64,000 nucleotides of DNA from Anthostomella pinea (GCA_963556695.1 CAUWAG010000003.1:6634001-6698000); one strand, 5' to 3'; counted from the stretch's first letter, positions 42,414 to 55,303 are shown. Notes: generated by a model from the sequence alone, not told the origin. Numbers and translations are program-made.

Positions 42414-45400
42414 GGTGGGCTTTGTGTAATGAGCTGAAGGGAATCCTCCAATGTGCGTGCGAGTACAGCTTATGGTGCTGATAGGCTGTGGTCTTTATCG
42501 CAAGTCGAGGCCTGCCCAAGAGCACGGCAGCTTAAGGTCATCCAGATGAGCCGTGTTCGCGACGTATGCGAACACCCATATAAGAGTATGATTCCAGTGG
42601 TTGGTGGAAAGAAGCAAAAAACACTGGGATGTTGAGGCGTCGTGGAAACGAGTGTTGCGTTGTGTTCAACCAGGGCGGGAATGGCTTTCTGGGAGTGACG
42701 AAAGCAGCTTGGGGGTATAGATGTGATGTTACTTGTTTCGGTTCAGTGGTTGCTAAACAACGAAACAGATCCAGACCTGGATTGGCCCCGGAAAGACGGA
42801 ATGACCTGGGAATGCTGGCCCGGAAGACGATCCATTTGCAGACCAGAAGGAACGGCAAGCTGTCTTATGTGCCCGCCCACAACAGGCGTGACCTCGGCAA
42901 CACAAGGAGCTGGCGGTAGATATGCTATGATATAGTTTGGTGGCGCCCGCTATGGTGTAGTTGCGCGCAGGTGAGTGGATCGCGAGCAGGAAATCAGGAG
43001 GCAGAGGTGGGATGCTCGAGGGTACACCCTCAAGCGTCGTCCTGCCTTCACGTAACGAGAGTGGAATAACCACCTACCCCAATGGGACATCTGACTCGAA
43101 AGTTCCCTATCCTGTGAGTGACACCAAGTCGATATCAAGGCGCAGGTTACCCTCAGTACTGGAAGTGGTCAACTCCAGAAATGTAAGCAAGGAGGACTAT
43201 TCGGAAACAGGTCGCGGGCTCTCACGTCAATGTTTAACGCCTCTGGCCCTGCGCTGGGGGAAGCTGAAGGCGAAAAGCCCTGTCGGATCTCGCAAAGGGT
43301 AAAAAGGGCCTTGGGGGTGGTTGGTGGGAGTGGTTAATAGTTATCAGCATATGCAGTATGCAGGATCCTGGGCTCGTATTCCTTTTCGGTCTTGATCAGC
43401 ATGCATACACCCATGGAAGGCAATGCTGTACCGTACCAAGCGCCTGCACCGTAATAAATCGAGGCAGTACACGCCAGGCCTGGGTCTAGGGCTGCTAGGA
43501 TCTATTGCGTAGTACGCAGTATAATTCACATGAACATGGATGGGTACCCGGGTTGCCGGGCAGCTGCCGGGCTCCAGCTTGAGAGCTCGCCCGACGACCA
43601 ACAACGACCGACGAGGTATTCAGCCCATCCGTGGCCGCAGGTGCAAGTCAATACTCATCAGTCCTCCAGGCGCATTTCGTGCTGCGTGGAATCATGGAAT
43701 GTGGTACCAGTTGCTGGACGGTGGCAACTGGCTTGGGCTGGTATCTTGGGCTGGTATATCCCCCGATGTGACATCAGCAAGGAGCATCAACATGCTGCGA
43801 GATCCTGGGTATCCTTGCCGGCTGATCTCGACAAGTACCTAGGTAGGGTGGAGCAATGACTCGTGGGTCTAGATGAAACGGCAGATCCTCCGACCTTTCT
43901 GAAAGCTGCCCTAGGCCCCTAGATACGTGAGCTGAGAGAGGATTAAGATGATGATGCGGAGCGAGTAGAGGTTGCACATGAGAAAAGCTGGAGGAGATGG
44001 GCCCGGGGATTGGCGCGTGCCCAGGTGGAGCTAGAGAGGACCTGGAAACCGTCGCTGATTCGGAATAGAGGGGCCATGAACCCACTTTTGGATATCGGCA
44101 GTCTCGGTCTATTCAACTAACGGGGATCGGGGGCCCGGGGCTGTCAAGATAACCGACAATCCGTCAGTCCGTCAGCGCCGGATCCTGGCACTAGTGCCTC
44201 CACCTCAAGGGCGCTGCGGGGTCTTTTTTCCGTATTAACTCTCATCTACTTGAGTATATCGTGAGGCTTCTGCAGAGCCGTTGGGAGCATTGGCAAGCAT
44301 TTCCCATTGCTCGGCCGGTGGACTGTGGCAGAAACCACGAGGCTACTATGTTCGTTAATTCAATGGCATTCGGGCTTGCGATGGATCGGCCGATTGGTAC
44401 CTTGTCGCGTTATTGGACGCCGTATCGAATCTCACGTACGCATTCATCGCTCTCACTGCCTGCATCAACGTCCGAACCAGACCCATTATATTGACGGGAC
44501 AACTGAGAGCCCAGACGTCACGTTCTCAGTGTATCACGAAAGCTCTAAAGCCACAGCTGTCTGACTCAGCTGTTTGTAGGATTGCAGCTCTCCGTTATCT
44601 TTTGTGAATAGTCGATAATTGTGTCCTCCTGTGCCTTTTGGTAGCTTTCCCAGATGCTGACAAATCATAAGTCTTGTTGTAATCTATCAGTGGTCTGGGT
44701 GGTGCTTGATTAAAAGGTCGGATGGAAAGGACTCCATCCGAGATGTATCTAAATACCTAAATTACAGTGGTGAGGTACCTGGGGCAACAAAGGGTTGCCA
44801 GGCAGCCTTCATCAGGTAACCTCCAACATATATGGTGGGGTTCCAGAATACTCCATATGGGTCCATGCACTGGATCCACACTCTTAGAGATATCGTACTA
44901 TAGTGAAAGAGCAGGATAGAGTTTACGATATCTGGGAATCCTGAAGTGGGTTCAATACCACCCCATTGGTACCTTGAGTCAAGTCAACGTCCACCCACGG
45001 TTGGTCCTTCCACAGTACTGCATCGAAAACGAAAGTTCTGAGGGGAGTCGAGTCCGCCGAGTTAGCCCATTGGAACAAAGGCAGTCGCTCTTGTCACTGT
45101 TAGTCCAGATGGCAGGTATGCAGGAGTCGTTTCTAGTATTGAGAGTTATCCCGACATGTTATAGTAAAGATCAGGTTAGAGCTGACCTTGAGCCACGGTC
45201 AAGTAGCCTCACCACACCCTGGAAGCTTGACGTCGTCATGCTGACTGCATCATAAGCACGACACGGGTCAAATGTCGTATTCCCACTTCAGGTCGCTGAC
45301 GATGCCCAATCAGACTCTGATCCATCCCATGGGGTCGATATTGATAAACGGTTCAGCCTACAGAAGTGGAGCGAAGTGGGCGAGAAGTAAGCTGCTTCAC

Positions 45401-45514
45401 GACAAGGCACAGCCCGTTATCGGCTGACCTTTCCGAGGAGACCTTCCTGGGAAATCCTTGTCAGTTCTGCATGATCCAGTAGTTCGTCAGGATAGTCTGT
45501 GTTACGGTATTACA
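42414..45514. other. Gene-poor region upstream of the LINE relic
   Basis: About 3.1 kb holding the promoter of the Ser/Pro-rich gene and then anonymous sequence. Frames of around 100 residues (42629-42919, 42961-43302, 43530-43859) show no recognisable motif. No intact repeat was identified. Confidence 0.4.
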
Positions 45515-47965
45515 TAATACCTCCACTGGTCCGCTCAGATCATACAACCCAAGCCATACATCCCCCTTGAATACCATGTCGGACTGGAAGAGGCTGAAGG
45601 GTGCACTTTAGGGACCAAGAGCAACTCCCCGGGAGTAGATACCCTCACAGTACGGATTCTGAAAGCTTGCTGGCCATTCATTGGGGAACATATCAGAGCC
45701 CTTTTCCAGACCTGCCTACAGATTGGACACCACCCTAAACCATTCAAAGTAGCTGAGGTAGTGATGATCCCAAAACCAGGAAAGAAAGACTACTCCAATC
45801 CCAGGGCCTACAGACCAATATCGTTACTGTCATGTCTTGGCAAAGGCCTAGAACGACTCATCGCGAAAGGAATTACCTGGTTTGTTGTCAAACTTAGAAT
45901 TCTAGCTCCACAACATTTTGGAGCTCTACCAAAACGCTCTGCCATTGACCTGGTAGCTGCACTCATACACGATATTGAGCAGGCCCTCGACCAAGGCCTC
46001 GTTGCAACGGTAGTCACGTCAGATGTGAAAGGGGCCTTTGATGCTGCCCTAATGGGACGGCTGGTGGTTCGCATGAGAGAACAGGGCTGGCCGGTTCTCA
46101 TAAGATGAATCCAGTCATTCATGTCCGAGCGGTCCGCAAGGGTTTGGTTTGAAGGTATTGTGACCGATATTAAAGCTCTCACTTGTGGGCTACCACAAGG
46201 CTCACCAGCCTCTCTAATCCTTTACATGCTGTATACAGAGCCAATCTGTGCCCGACTTGGTATGAAAAAGAGACGTTTTGGATATACAGACGACCTAGTG
46301 ACTCTCTGCATTGGAAAAAAACTTGAGGAAACAGCTACAGAGGCTTCTGAAAATCTTCATTTGCTCAACCAATGGGGACATAACAACACTATTGAATTTG
46401 ATCCTGACAAAATTGAGATCATGCACTTCTCAAGAAAAAAGAACTCAAACAACCCTCCAGTCCGCCACAGGACAATAAACAAAACAACAAAGGACTCCAT
46501 GCGGTGGCTGGGTGTCTTCCTGGATAGAAAACTAAACTTCAAAGATCACATTTCTTACTGGGCCAAGAAAGCTAATAGGGTAACAAATCACTTTTGAGGA
46601 CTATGCAACACAGTAAAAGGACTTCCAGTAAGTCAACCAAGAGGGCTGTGAAAGCTTGTGTTATTCCTATTCTTACACACGGCCTGGAGGCCTGGTACCC
46701 AGGAATCGAGAAACTTAGAAGCTTAGGTAAGACATCAGCATGTCGTATTAAGGGGCTTCTTAGAACAATAGATGCCGTACTACGAACGGCGATCAGGGCT
46801 ATCTTGCCAGTCTGGAAAACATACCCTGGACATATCCTACACTTTGAACCGCAGATTCCCCCAGCAGGAGTTCTTGCAGAGTTAATAAGACGACATCACG
46901 GCCTCTGACTAGGACGAATAGACCAGAGACACCCTCTTGTTAGCAGGCTCTAAATTCAAGCTCGCAAGAATCCAACAAGGCTACAAAGGAGCTTCCAGTT
47001 AGTCCCTGACTTCCAGAGACCAACACTTACCAGGCCATTATGGAAGAAGCCCCCAGTCCGCAAAGACAAAGACAAAGAAATAGAGCTCTTTAAGCGATGG
47101 CTATAAGAGAGAAATATGAACACTGACCTTGTCATCTATTCAGATGGATCACAATTGGACGACCAAGGCACAACCCGCACTGGATGGGGTTATATCATTA
47201 GGAAAGGCGGCACTACACAAGAAGTATACCGGAGAAAGGACAGACTTCTCCAAACAGAAGTAGTAAATACTGAAGTCTATGGTGCTCTCCAAGGTCTTAC
47301 AGCAGCCAGGGCAATTGGACACAGAAAATAGCTATATGTCTGCCTGGACAACACGTCAGTGGTAGATGGGCTCAATGGGACTCCACCCGAGACATCACAG
47401 AACATTTTTCTATGATTTCAAGAACTTGCCACAGCACACACTCCTGGAGTGACTGTCAAGTGGATTCCTGGACACAGAGATATTGATGGCAACGAAGCTG
47501 CCGACACACTAATAAAAGAGGATGCCATGCTAGAAACAGACATGACAAACCTTCCTATAATCTCTTGGGTTAAAAGAGATCTCAAAAAAAAGGGCAAGAA
47601 AGAATTCAATTAATAATAAAAAGACTAATCAGAACCTAGGTATCAAGAAGTATACTCACATATAATAATTAAAAGAGACCTTATATCTTTTAAGAGGAGT
47701 ACTTTACACAGACTTCTAGCGGCCAGATCTGGACATGGCGACTTTGCCAGATACCATGAACGCTTTGGACATACAGACTCAAATAATCACTGCAGCTGTG
47801 GTGAGAAGAAAACACCATAACACATTTTTTTTTGTAAGAGGCTGGGGAAAACCCGGCTGCTGTCTAGGTACTCGCCTAGGACAGCTTGTTTATAATACTT
47901 AAGGGAGAAGAGCACAGAATGGGCAAAATTCGTGGAGAAGAGCAAGTTCTTTTCAACAATCTGCC
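45515..47965 (+). mobile_element. Degenerate Tad/LINE-type non-LTR retrotransposon (RT + RNase H)
   Basis: A 5'-truncated second ORF of a non-LTR retrotransposon. The order of remnants is N-S-P-G-V-D-T-L-T-V-R-I-L-K-A-C-W, then the RT start (A-E-V-V-M-I-P-K-P-G-K-K-D-Y-S-N-P-R-A-Y-R-P-I-S-L-L). Next come D-V-K-G-A-F-D, G-L-P-Q-G-S-P-A-S and the catalytic box as Y-T-D-D (about 46279). The thumb follows (M-R-W-L-G-V-F-L-D-R-K-L-N-F-K-D-H), then H-G-L-E-A-W-Y-P-G. RNase H lies at about 47119-47500: Y-S-D-G-S, N-T-E-V-Y-G-A-L, C-L-D-N-T and W-I-P-G-H-R-D-I-D-G-N-E-A-A-D, all four catalytic positions present. A C-S-C-G...H-I-F-F-C finger ends the element. At least six in-frame stops (TGA at 46106, 46595 and 46906 among them) and a frameshift near 46620-46640 show it is dead. 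ORF1 and the endonuclease are missing. Confidence 0.88.
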
Positions 47966-48689
47966 CCGATAGATAGCTTTTCTTGAAGGACCAGATGGAT
48001 GACCCCAAGATCATACCGCCGCAACAACGGGGATGGGCCCGTGAGCGGGACTGACTGTACTTATTATCTTGAGACCTCTACAACCCTGCGATACAGAGGC
48101 TCTGAGAGGCGTGGTTTGCACTACTGAGGAGCTACCCCCCACGTTAAATACAAAACAAACAACAAACACATAATACCTCCACATATTTATGTACATATAT
48201 ACCTCTAGCTTCCCCTTTCTCTTCTGACCTTGCCTCTTCTTCCTTAGATATCGTTGAATCTAGATATTTCATCCCATCAGCCCTGACCAGCGCAGCTGCA
48301 GGCCTGATTGTCACAGTCTGAACTCTATCCAACTATTCATCCCCTGTCGTTACCGACACCGCGGAATGCTCGATTATTGGGTTGCATTGGTGTCTCTTCT
48401 TTCCTCTGATCACAAGTCGGCTGGCTACGAAGAATCCAACCCGGCACAAGGCAAGCGAGAGACTGAGGATGTTGGAAGTCCAATATATAAAGCTTTCCTG
48501 CCCAACAACCCGAAACGACTCCAATCTTGTTTTCACTCTTCACGTCTACAACAGAGTAGCTCAGTTAGAATACCGAGAGCGTCACTGAAAAGTGTGCAAC
48601 GGCTCAGGTCAGTGTCACTAACGGCTCCGTCAACTCACCTATCTAAGCTGATTCCCATACGAAGGCGTGGCAACAGCGCAGATGATTCC
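47966..48689. other. Flank of the LINE relic, no supported gene
   Basis: AT-leaning anonymous sequence downstream of the element. The 3' end of the LINE could not be defined because no poly-A tail or target duplication was found. A plus-strand frame at 48366-48755 was not recognised. Confidence 0.35.
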
Positions 48690-49617
48690 TCCTGGTCTGT
48701 ATGCTCTTCAAGCATGTGCGGGCTTGTTCTCATGGAAGGATTTGCACACGACTGAATCGGCCTCGATGGATGGCCTGCTGTCGAGTACGAGCAATATATC
48801 TGACGATACACTTCTCATAGAGCGTTAGAAACGACTGCCGAGCGAGTGGCTCTCTATAGCCAAGGCTAATCGACGTGGTGGCAGCCAAGCCCGTTTTTGG
48901 ACAACACTCCTCTCGTAGGTGGCAAAAGAGACGATGATATTCCACGTGGCTTGCCATTGCTAGATACTCATCTTGAGTTCATGTCACGGCCGTCCGAGCT
49001 GACATACCGGTCTCGTCTTGCTTTCAACACCAACACAAACTCCCTCGACTATTGGCAGACGTCGTATATGAGACTGTCCCAGGGATGAGTATGTGGACTC
49101 GCGCGATCGCTTTTGACACCCTGAAGAACTGGCAACCCCAGACTTGCGTATAAGACACCCAAAGCAGAACGCATTGACTGGAACATCGAGTACGACATAG
49201 TTCAATCGGGAGCAGTACTCTCTACATGTGGTCAGCTGTTTGGGCTATAATAGTCTTGAGTGCTCGAGCACTTTCTTGATCTGACACAATTCGAACCAAG
49301 CGATAGATCTTTCATCCGGCAGTTGCAGTTTGAGCAAGCCGCCGTGGATGCTGCAGACGATGACAATGAAAGCATCCTACTAATATAGGTAAGTCTTCCA
49401 TCATGGGCCTTGAAGTCGTTGCCAAGGCTGAAAGACATGGCAATGGCAACCAGGTGCACCCGGGCATATGTAGTGAAGGCACGCACTGTCGGGTTAAGCC
49501 TTTCTCACCCCATGCCACGGCCTTCCAATGGGTCACGCAGGCGAGCTGCTATGACATGGGAGGCTTCACATGATGAAACAAGCAAGGGGTCGCGTTACAC
49601 GAGCGAGCTATAAGTGG
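48690..49617 (+). pseudogene. Decayed coding-like sequence, unrecognised
   Basis: Protein-like pieces separated by single stops occur on the plus strand: E-S-A-S-M-D-G-L-L-S-S-T-S-N-I-S-D-D-T-L-L near 48760, then after a TAG K-R-L-P-S-E-W-L-S-I-A-K-A-N-R-R-G. Further on is L-D-L-T-Q-F-E-P-S-D-R-S-F-I-R-Q-L-Q near 49270-49325, followed by A-A-V-D-A-A-D-D-D-N-E-S-I-L-L before a TAG at 49386 and a GTAAGT. The amino-acid usage looks genuine but I could not assign a family. It may be a gene killed by point mutation in this repeat-rich segment. Confidence 0.25.
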
Positions 49618-49805
49618 CATGTTGATGTGTTGGCACGAACGCAGACTTGGATGGGTGAAGAAAGGCGCGAGTTTTTCAATGTTGCCTATATAGGGGAATA
49701 GGGAAATAGGGGTCGGTACCGGAGCATTGAAGTGCGGCCCGTGGTGAAGGTGGTGCAGGTGGTAAAAACGGCGTGGGATGCAGGTGGTGACTGGATGACA
49801 GCACC

Positions 49806-50765
49806 AGCACCACCAGGGTCTGAAAAATACGATACTTAGTATCGTAATGGCCCGTTACGATACGATACTAACTATTACGATAGTATACGATAGTAATACG
49901 AAAAGTAGTAAGAAAATTCGAAAGTGGAGCCTTTTGATTTAACTTATATATATATATATATAAAGTATATTCTGAATTTAATCTTATTATTATTATTTTA
50001 CGTTTAATACGGTAAGTTTATTAATATCTTTTAAACTTAGTTATAAAAATATATAAAACATGTAGTTTAATTATATAATTTTTGTGAGATTTTAGAAGGG
50101 TCACAAGCCTTGGGGGTGTGAGCGGTCGCTGCAAATATTGTTGTCATTCTCAAGTATGCTCGGCAGGACTAATCTACAGTTAAATACCATACTGCACCAT
50201 GCCAGGGTGGATCCACTGTTCCCTTGACAGCCCCTTAGTAGGTACTGCACCTAAGGGCACCATATCTGGGATCCAACATTTGACAATTTTAAAAAAAAAA
50301 AAATATTCATAGGATGAAAATATAATATTATTAATTAATATTAATTCAATTGACAATACGTGTTTGAAAATAAGTTAAAATATTATATTTAAATATAAAT
50401 ATGAAGTTATAATTATTTGTGAAACATTAGTGCGGGTTATCGTTCTTATTCGGTCGTATATTATCTAAAGGCTGCATCTATCTGGTGTGGACGAGTTTGT
50501 ATGCAAATTCGGTACCCACGCATCCCACTAGCGTAACAGCTGAGCAGTGGAGCAAACGGTTCCTAGTGGACCGTTCTCCAGCGCGCTCGAACCACCCTGA
50601 ATCCCTGCGCACAGACCACTTTTATCACACACTCTGAGCCACCATATCCGACATTATTATAATATTACGTATAGTAATAAACTTCGTTACGATATGATAC
50701 GATATTAATACGATACGATATTAAGTAACATTATTATTAGTATTTTTCCAGACCCTGAGCACTAC
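49806..50765. mobile_element. AT-rich hAT-like non-autonomous DNA transposon with 8-bp target duplication
   Basis: The element runs 49814-50757 (944 bp, about 736 bp without the nested LTR and its duplicated 5 bp). The ends are inverted: left CAGGGTCTGAAAAATAC and, read inward on the other strand, right CAGGGTCTGGAAAAATAC. They are flanked by AGCACCAC (49806-49813) and AGCACTAC (50758-50765), an 8-bp duplication with one C/T difference. CAGGG-type ends with 8-bp duplications are the signature of the hAT superfamily. Subterminal ACGATAC motifs repeat at both ends. The interior is very AT-rich with (TA)n and TTATTA runs and has no transposase frame, so it is non-autonomous or heavily decayed. 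Confidence 0.82.
50078..50290. mobile_element. Solo LTR nested inside the hAT-like element
   Basis: Copy of the 203-bp LTR also found at 29368-29570. It spans 50083-50285, begins TGTGAGATT, ends TTGACA, and is flanked by a perfect 5-bp duplication ATTTT (50078-50082, 50286-50290). The two copies are the same length and differ at about a dozen sites, nearly all transitions. It sits inside an AT-rich DNA transposon, so it inserted after that element. Confidence 0.88.
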
Positions 50766-51872
50766 GAGGTCCGGCTCGACGAAAAGAGGCGGTCTCCACT
50801 TCTGATACCCACCCCGAGTGTGGCCTCAGTGTGGCCCGAGCGTCTCCCACTGCCGCGCGACATCGTTCTGGCCAGCCCAGCCTGACAGACAACCTGCCGG
50901 CCTGCGCTGGTGGTGAAGCGCCCGGGTCTGTGTGTGACAGGCTGTCTTAGGGAAAACCCGCGCGGTCAGACATCACCATCACCAAGCATCACCACCTACC
51001 TAACTAATGGCCTGCATTTAGACTTGGATCATTGCATATCGTGTGTTTTTACTGCATCGCATCCGTGAGGCTGCCGCTGCGCCTCCAAGGCTCTAACCTG
51101 CCGTCGGCCCCCCTCGTCGCGCTGCCCGGAACTCTACGTCACACTCGCCCGTCGGGACCCAGCTAGCCAGCGAGGCCCAGCGAGACCCGAGACCGCAAAG
51201 TTCAAACCGCCCAACTACAACCGTGCAACCGTGCTGCTACTACTGCAGACCCTGGCGCTGCCGCTGTCGCAATTCGGAGCAATCCTGTCAATCCTCGCAG
51301 CCCTCCCCGTCTGTCCGTCCCGTTTTCGCCTCGCCTGGTCAGATCATTGATCATTGATCAACACCACCCACGCTGAACCTCCACAGCCAGACAGGCCACC
51401 GCGGCGTCAGCATTCAAGTGTCCAGTGTCCACACACGAGCCGCGAGCCACGGCGCCCCATCTTGGCCCATGATCCATCCATCTGGCATCCACACATTTCG
51501 ACACGCGACCTGCCAGCCTGCTGCTAACGGTAAGGTCTGCTAATCAAAATCAGCCGTAACAAGGGCAACAAGGGCACCACGCACGCACGGCCAGACACCT
51601 TGTGCTCCCGTCCGTTCCTCTGTCGGCCCGCTGGCCTCCTTCAATCGTAACAACTGCTATTCTCGTCGCTGCTGCCGCCGGCGCCGTGCGTACTTTTCCG
51701 TCGCGTGCGCGCCCGCTGACTAGCGCGCCCATCGAGAGAAAAGGTGGCTGCGCTCACTCTTCTCTCGGAACCCGACACCGAACTATCGCTTCAACAGCAC
51801 CTCGACCTCGCGCCTGATCTCTTGCAGTACAACCGCCTGGCCACGGAGGCGCATTCCGAGGAGCCGTTGACG
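50766..51872 (+). promoter_or_regulatory. Upstream region and leader of the PP4R3 gene
   Basis: Base composition shifts sharply at the right end of the transposon from AT-rich to C/G-rich. The ~870 bp before the start codon contain CA- and C-rich leader-like sequence and a GTAAGG donor at 51529. A leader intron is possible but its acceptor was not fixed. No gene was seen. Confidence 0.45.
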
Positions 51873-54787
51873 ATGGCGGCACAGCCAGTGCCTCATCCGT
51901 CGACGGATAGGAAGCGGGTCAAGGTCTACGAGCTTCGCAACAACGACTGGTTCGATCGCGGCACCGGTTTCTGTACTGCCGCCTTCAATGTAAGCCATTG
52001 CTTCCCTCATTCCCTCGTCACCTGCCATGCGCTGTCGCCAATCTTCTGCGCATCAGCCTCTGCTCAACACCCACTGACCCAACTTGGTACGCGCAGTCCG
52101 AAGAAGGCCAGAGAAACCCCCGCGTCATTGTCGAGTCCGAAGACCAGCCCGACCGTGTCTTGCTTGAAACGAGAATATGCAAAGACGACGGCTTCCACAA
52201 ACAGCAGGGTACGTGGGGACTGGAGCGCTCTTTGCTTGGGAAGATATAAGAGCTGATAGACACACCTTCAGAAACCCTCATCGTCTGGACGGAACCGAGC
52301 AATGGCATCGATATGGCCCTGAGCTTCCAGGAAGCCGAGGGTTGCGCCATGATCTGGTACGCGCATCCCCCGGTCTTCGCTGAGACATACATTAAGAGAG
52401 CCAAAGCTAACAAGCGCGTAGGAAATTCATCCACGGTGTTCAACAGCAATACAATGCTGCAAACCCGCAAGGTACTTGATCCGATGGCTACCATTGACCT
52501 GGCAGTACTAATCCAGCTTCCATGTAGATGACAGCCTCTCAGACGACCTTCCTATGGACATGCCGAACCCAATAACCCTTCCTCAGGCCTCGATTGCTAA
52601 CCTCGCCGAAATTGAGTCGCAAATGCGTATGATGAGTGGATCAGCTAATGGTCGCGATGCTCTCACCAAGTACGTTCTTGCCGAGGATTTCATCGGCAGA
52701 CTGATCCCCATCGTTTCTGACGCCGAAGACCTCGAGAGTCTCAACGACTTGCACCGCCTCTGCAATATTATGAAGATCATCATTCTTCTCAACGACACGA
52801 GCATTATAGAACACGCCGTATCGGACGAGTGCGTGATTGGCGTCGTAGGCGCTTTGGAATACGATCCGGACTTCCCGAGCCACAAGGCTAACCATCGCCA
52901 ATGGTTGGAAGGTGAGGGAAGGTATAAGGAGGTGGTGCGCATCGAAGATGATCAGATTCTTAAGAAGATTCACCAGACGTACCGCTTACAGTACCTGAAG
53001 GATGTTGTGCTGGCCCGTATCTTGGATGATAATACCTTCTCGGTCCTGAACTCTCTCATCTTCTTCAACCAGGTGGATATTGTCCAACATCTCCAGGCGA
53101 ACGGCAAATTCCTAGGCGAGCTCTTTAATATTTTCAAACCTGGCCAACAAGATGCGAGCCGGAAGAAAGAAGCCGTTCTCTTCATACAGCAGTGCTGCGC
53201 GATCGCTAAGAACCTTCAGCCACCGGCTCGGCAGACCCTCTACAACAACTTCATCGCTCACGGTCTGCTTGAGGTCATCAATTTTGGTCTCAAGCATAAT
53301 GACGTGGCAGTCCGCGTTGGCGCAACCGACGTCTTGGTCTCCATGATCGATCACGACCCGCAAATGATCCGCCAAACGATATATCGGCAGATTCACGAGA
53401 AGCGCGCCCCTTTGACCGACACACTCATCGACATGTTACTAGTTGAAACCGATCTGGGGGTCAAGTCCCAGATTTCCGACGCTTTGAAGGTACTCCTTGA
53501 CCAAGGGCCTCCAGCTCAAGCTGAGGCATTCGCGAAAGCCAATGGCGAGTACGCCGCGAGAGCAGCACCGAGACTGCCGCCGAGTCAGGATCCTCAACAA
53601 GACCAGTTCTTGACGCTTTTCTACGAAAATTCGGCCGCCAAACTGTTCCAGCCGCTAACGGCGTTGGAAGGTCGGACAAGCATGGAATTCACTGTCCATG
53701 AGGCATCCTCCTTCACCTATTTGATCGAGATTTTGTGCTTCTTCATTCGGCAACATCACCATCGTAGCAAATACTTCGTCTTGGCCAACAACATCATTTC
53801 ACGCATTGCGCAGCTTCTGCACTGCCCGGAGAAGTTCTTAAAGCTTAGTAAGTTGATTAGATTTCCCAGTTGATGTCGAAATTAACAGTTACAGTTGCCG
53901 TGCGATTCCTGCGTCAGCTCGTCGGTCTCCAGGATGAGTTCTACGTCAAGCATATGTCGGAAAAGATGGTCATCGGACCCATACTGGATGTCCTCATCGA
54001 GACCATGCCGCGAGACAATCTCCTTAGTTCTGCGTGTCTCGAGTTCTTCGAGTTCATCAGGAAGGAGAGTATCAAGGACCTTGTGAAGCACATCGTCGAG
54101 AATTACCGGGAGAAAGTGCAGGAGTTGGCGTACTTGGACCTCTTCCGGACATTAATTATCCGGTATGACCAGACTGGAGGGTTCACGGCGAATATGGACT
54201 ATTTTCTCGAGGTAGAGGAAGACGTCGGGCGGAGACGAACGAATATCAACCCCCGCACGGGAGGACCAATGGAGCATCTGACGACTATGGACCAGGCTGA
54301 GGAGGAATACTGGAACACATCAGATGACGAAGACGACTTGCAGGCAAAATCGAGCGGTCGGACGTCGGCTTTGAATGGCGCGTCGCCAAGCTCGAAGCTT
54401 TTGGTAGATTATGCTTCCGACGAAGAAGTTGATGATAATATCGACGCTGGAGCGATCTCCGCCGACGAGGATGGGCAAGAGGATGGGGTCAGGAAGTCGG
54501 ACGATGGACTCCCTAACGTTGGAACGCCGCCGGAACGTTTGTCTGAGAAGCGTCGACGTGAGGAGGATGAAGAGGACGATCTGAGCAAAATGATCCAACA
54601 CAAGCGTCGAAACAGCACCTCGGCCACTTCCAATGCGTCAAGTACCTCCAGTCTACTCCGAAAGAAGAAGGGAATGGTGGGTGGTCGAGATTCTGGCGGT
54701 GGGCCCAAGAAGATTTCCATTAGCCTTTCCTCGAACCTCAAGTCTGGCGATGGCCAGAGTGGCAACCAAGCCGACGACGAGGCGTGA
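51873..54787 (+). CDS. PSY2: Protein phosphatase 4 regulatory subunit 3 (Psy2/SMEK)
   Basis: An 858-residue regulatory subunit that directs PP4 catalytic subunit to nuclear substrates, in yeast notably DNA-damage checkpoint proteins. Exons: 51873-51989, 52097-52208, 52272-52356, 52422-52471, 52528-53847, 53895-54787; all junctions keep frame. The first four exons form the EVH1/PH-like substrate-binding domain (V-K-V-Y-E-L-R-N-N-D-W-F-D-R-G-T-G, D-R-V-L-L-E-T-R-I, T-L-I-V-W-T-E, D-M-A-L-S-F-Q-E-A-E-G-C). The SMK-1 domain follows (R-D-A-L-T-K-Y-V-L-A-E-D-F-I, then helical HEAT/ARM-like repeats to L-L-V-E-T-D-L-G-V-K). The splice at 53847/53895 restores F-L-K-L-I-A-V-R-F-L-R-Q. The C-terminal ~200 residues are acidic and Ser-rich, ending with K-R-R-R-E-E-D-E-E-D-D and a Lys-rich tail, as in other fungal Psy2 proteins. 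Confidence 0.95.
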
Positions 54788-55303
54788 CGAAGGTCTCGGA
54801 TTTCTTCAATACCCTCTGCGTACGGCCATGACTTAGGCCTGATTATGTGCCAATGATGACGGGGCGGGAGGCCGGCGTTATGCGAGTGGATTTCTACCTG
54901 TGTTTAGCAGGGCTAGAGGCTAGAGATTTGGGAGAGCCAGGACCAGGACGGTAAACCAGGATCCAAGGAGATGTTCTCGTTCTCTCTGGGATTTCACGAT
55001 GGGCGTTACCTCGCAACACGTTGCAAAGCATCCGTTGCGTCTGGATCGGAGGACCATGAGCTGGGGAAATGTCATCAACCTGTACTACTACGAATCAACC
55101 CGGCAGATAGTTCGGTATTTAGTCTCGTGATACTCCATATGGGGTAGACGGGATCGTCTACCAGCATCAATGAAAATTGAACGACAAGTGGCATAATGAT
55201 CCAAGCACACGCTCTGTCTCTGTCTCCGATGATGTTGTGTGTGGATTAATGAGGAAGACTATGTGTTTCGTATCCGAGTTTCCTTCCCAACCAGCCACTC
55301 TCT
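54788..55303. other. Convergent intergenic region
   Basis: Between the 3' ends of the PP4R3 gene and the minus-strand oxidoreductase gene. Nothing else was recognised. Confidence 0.5.
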
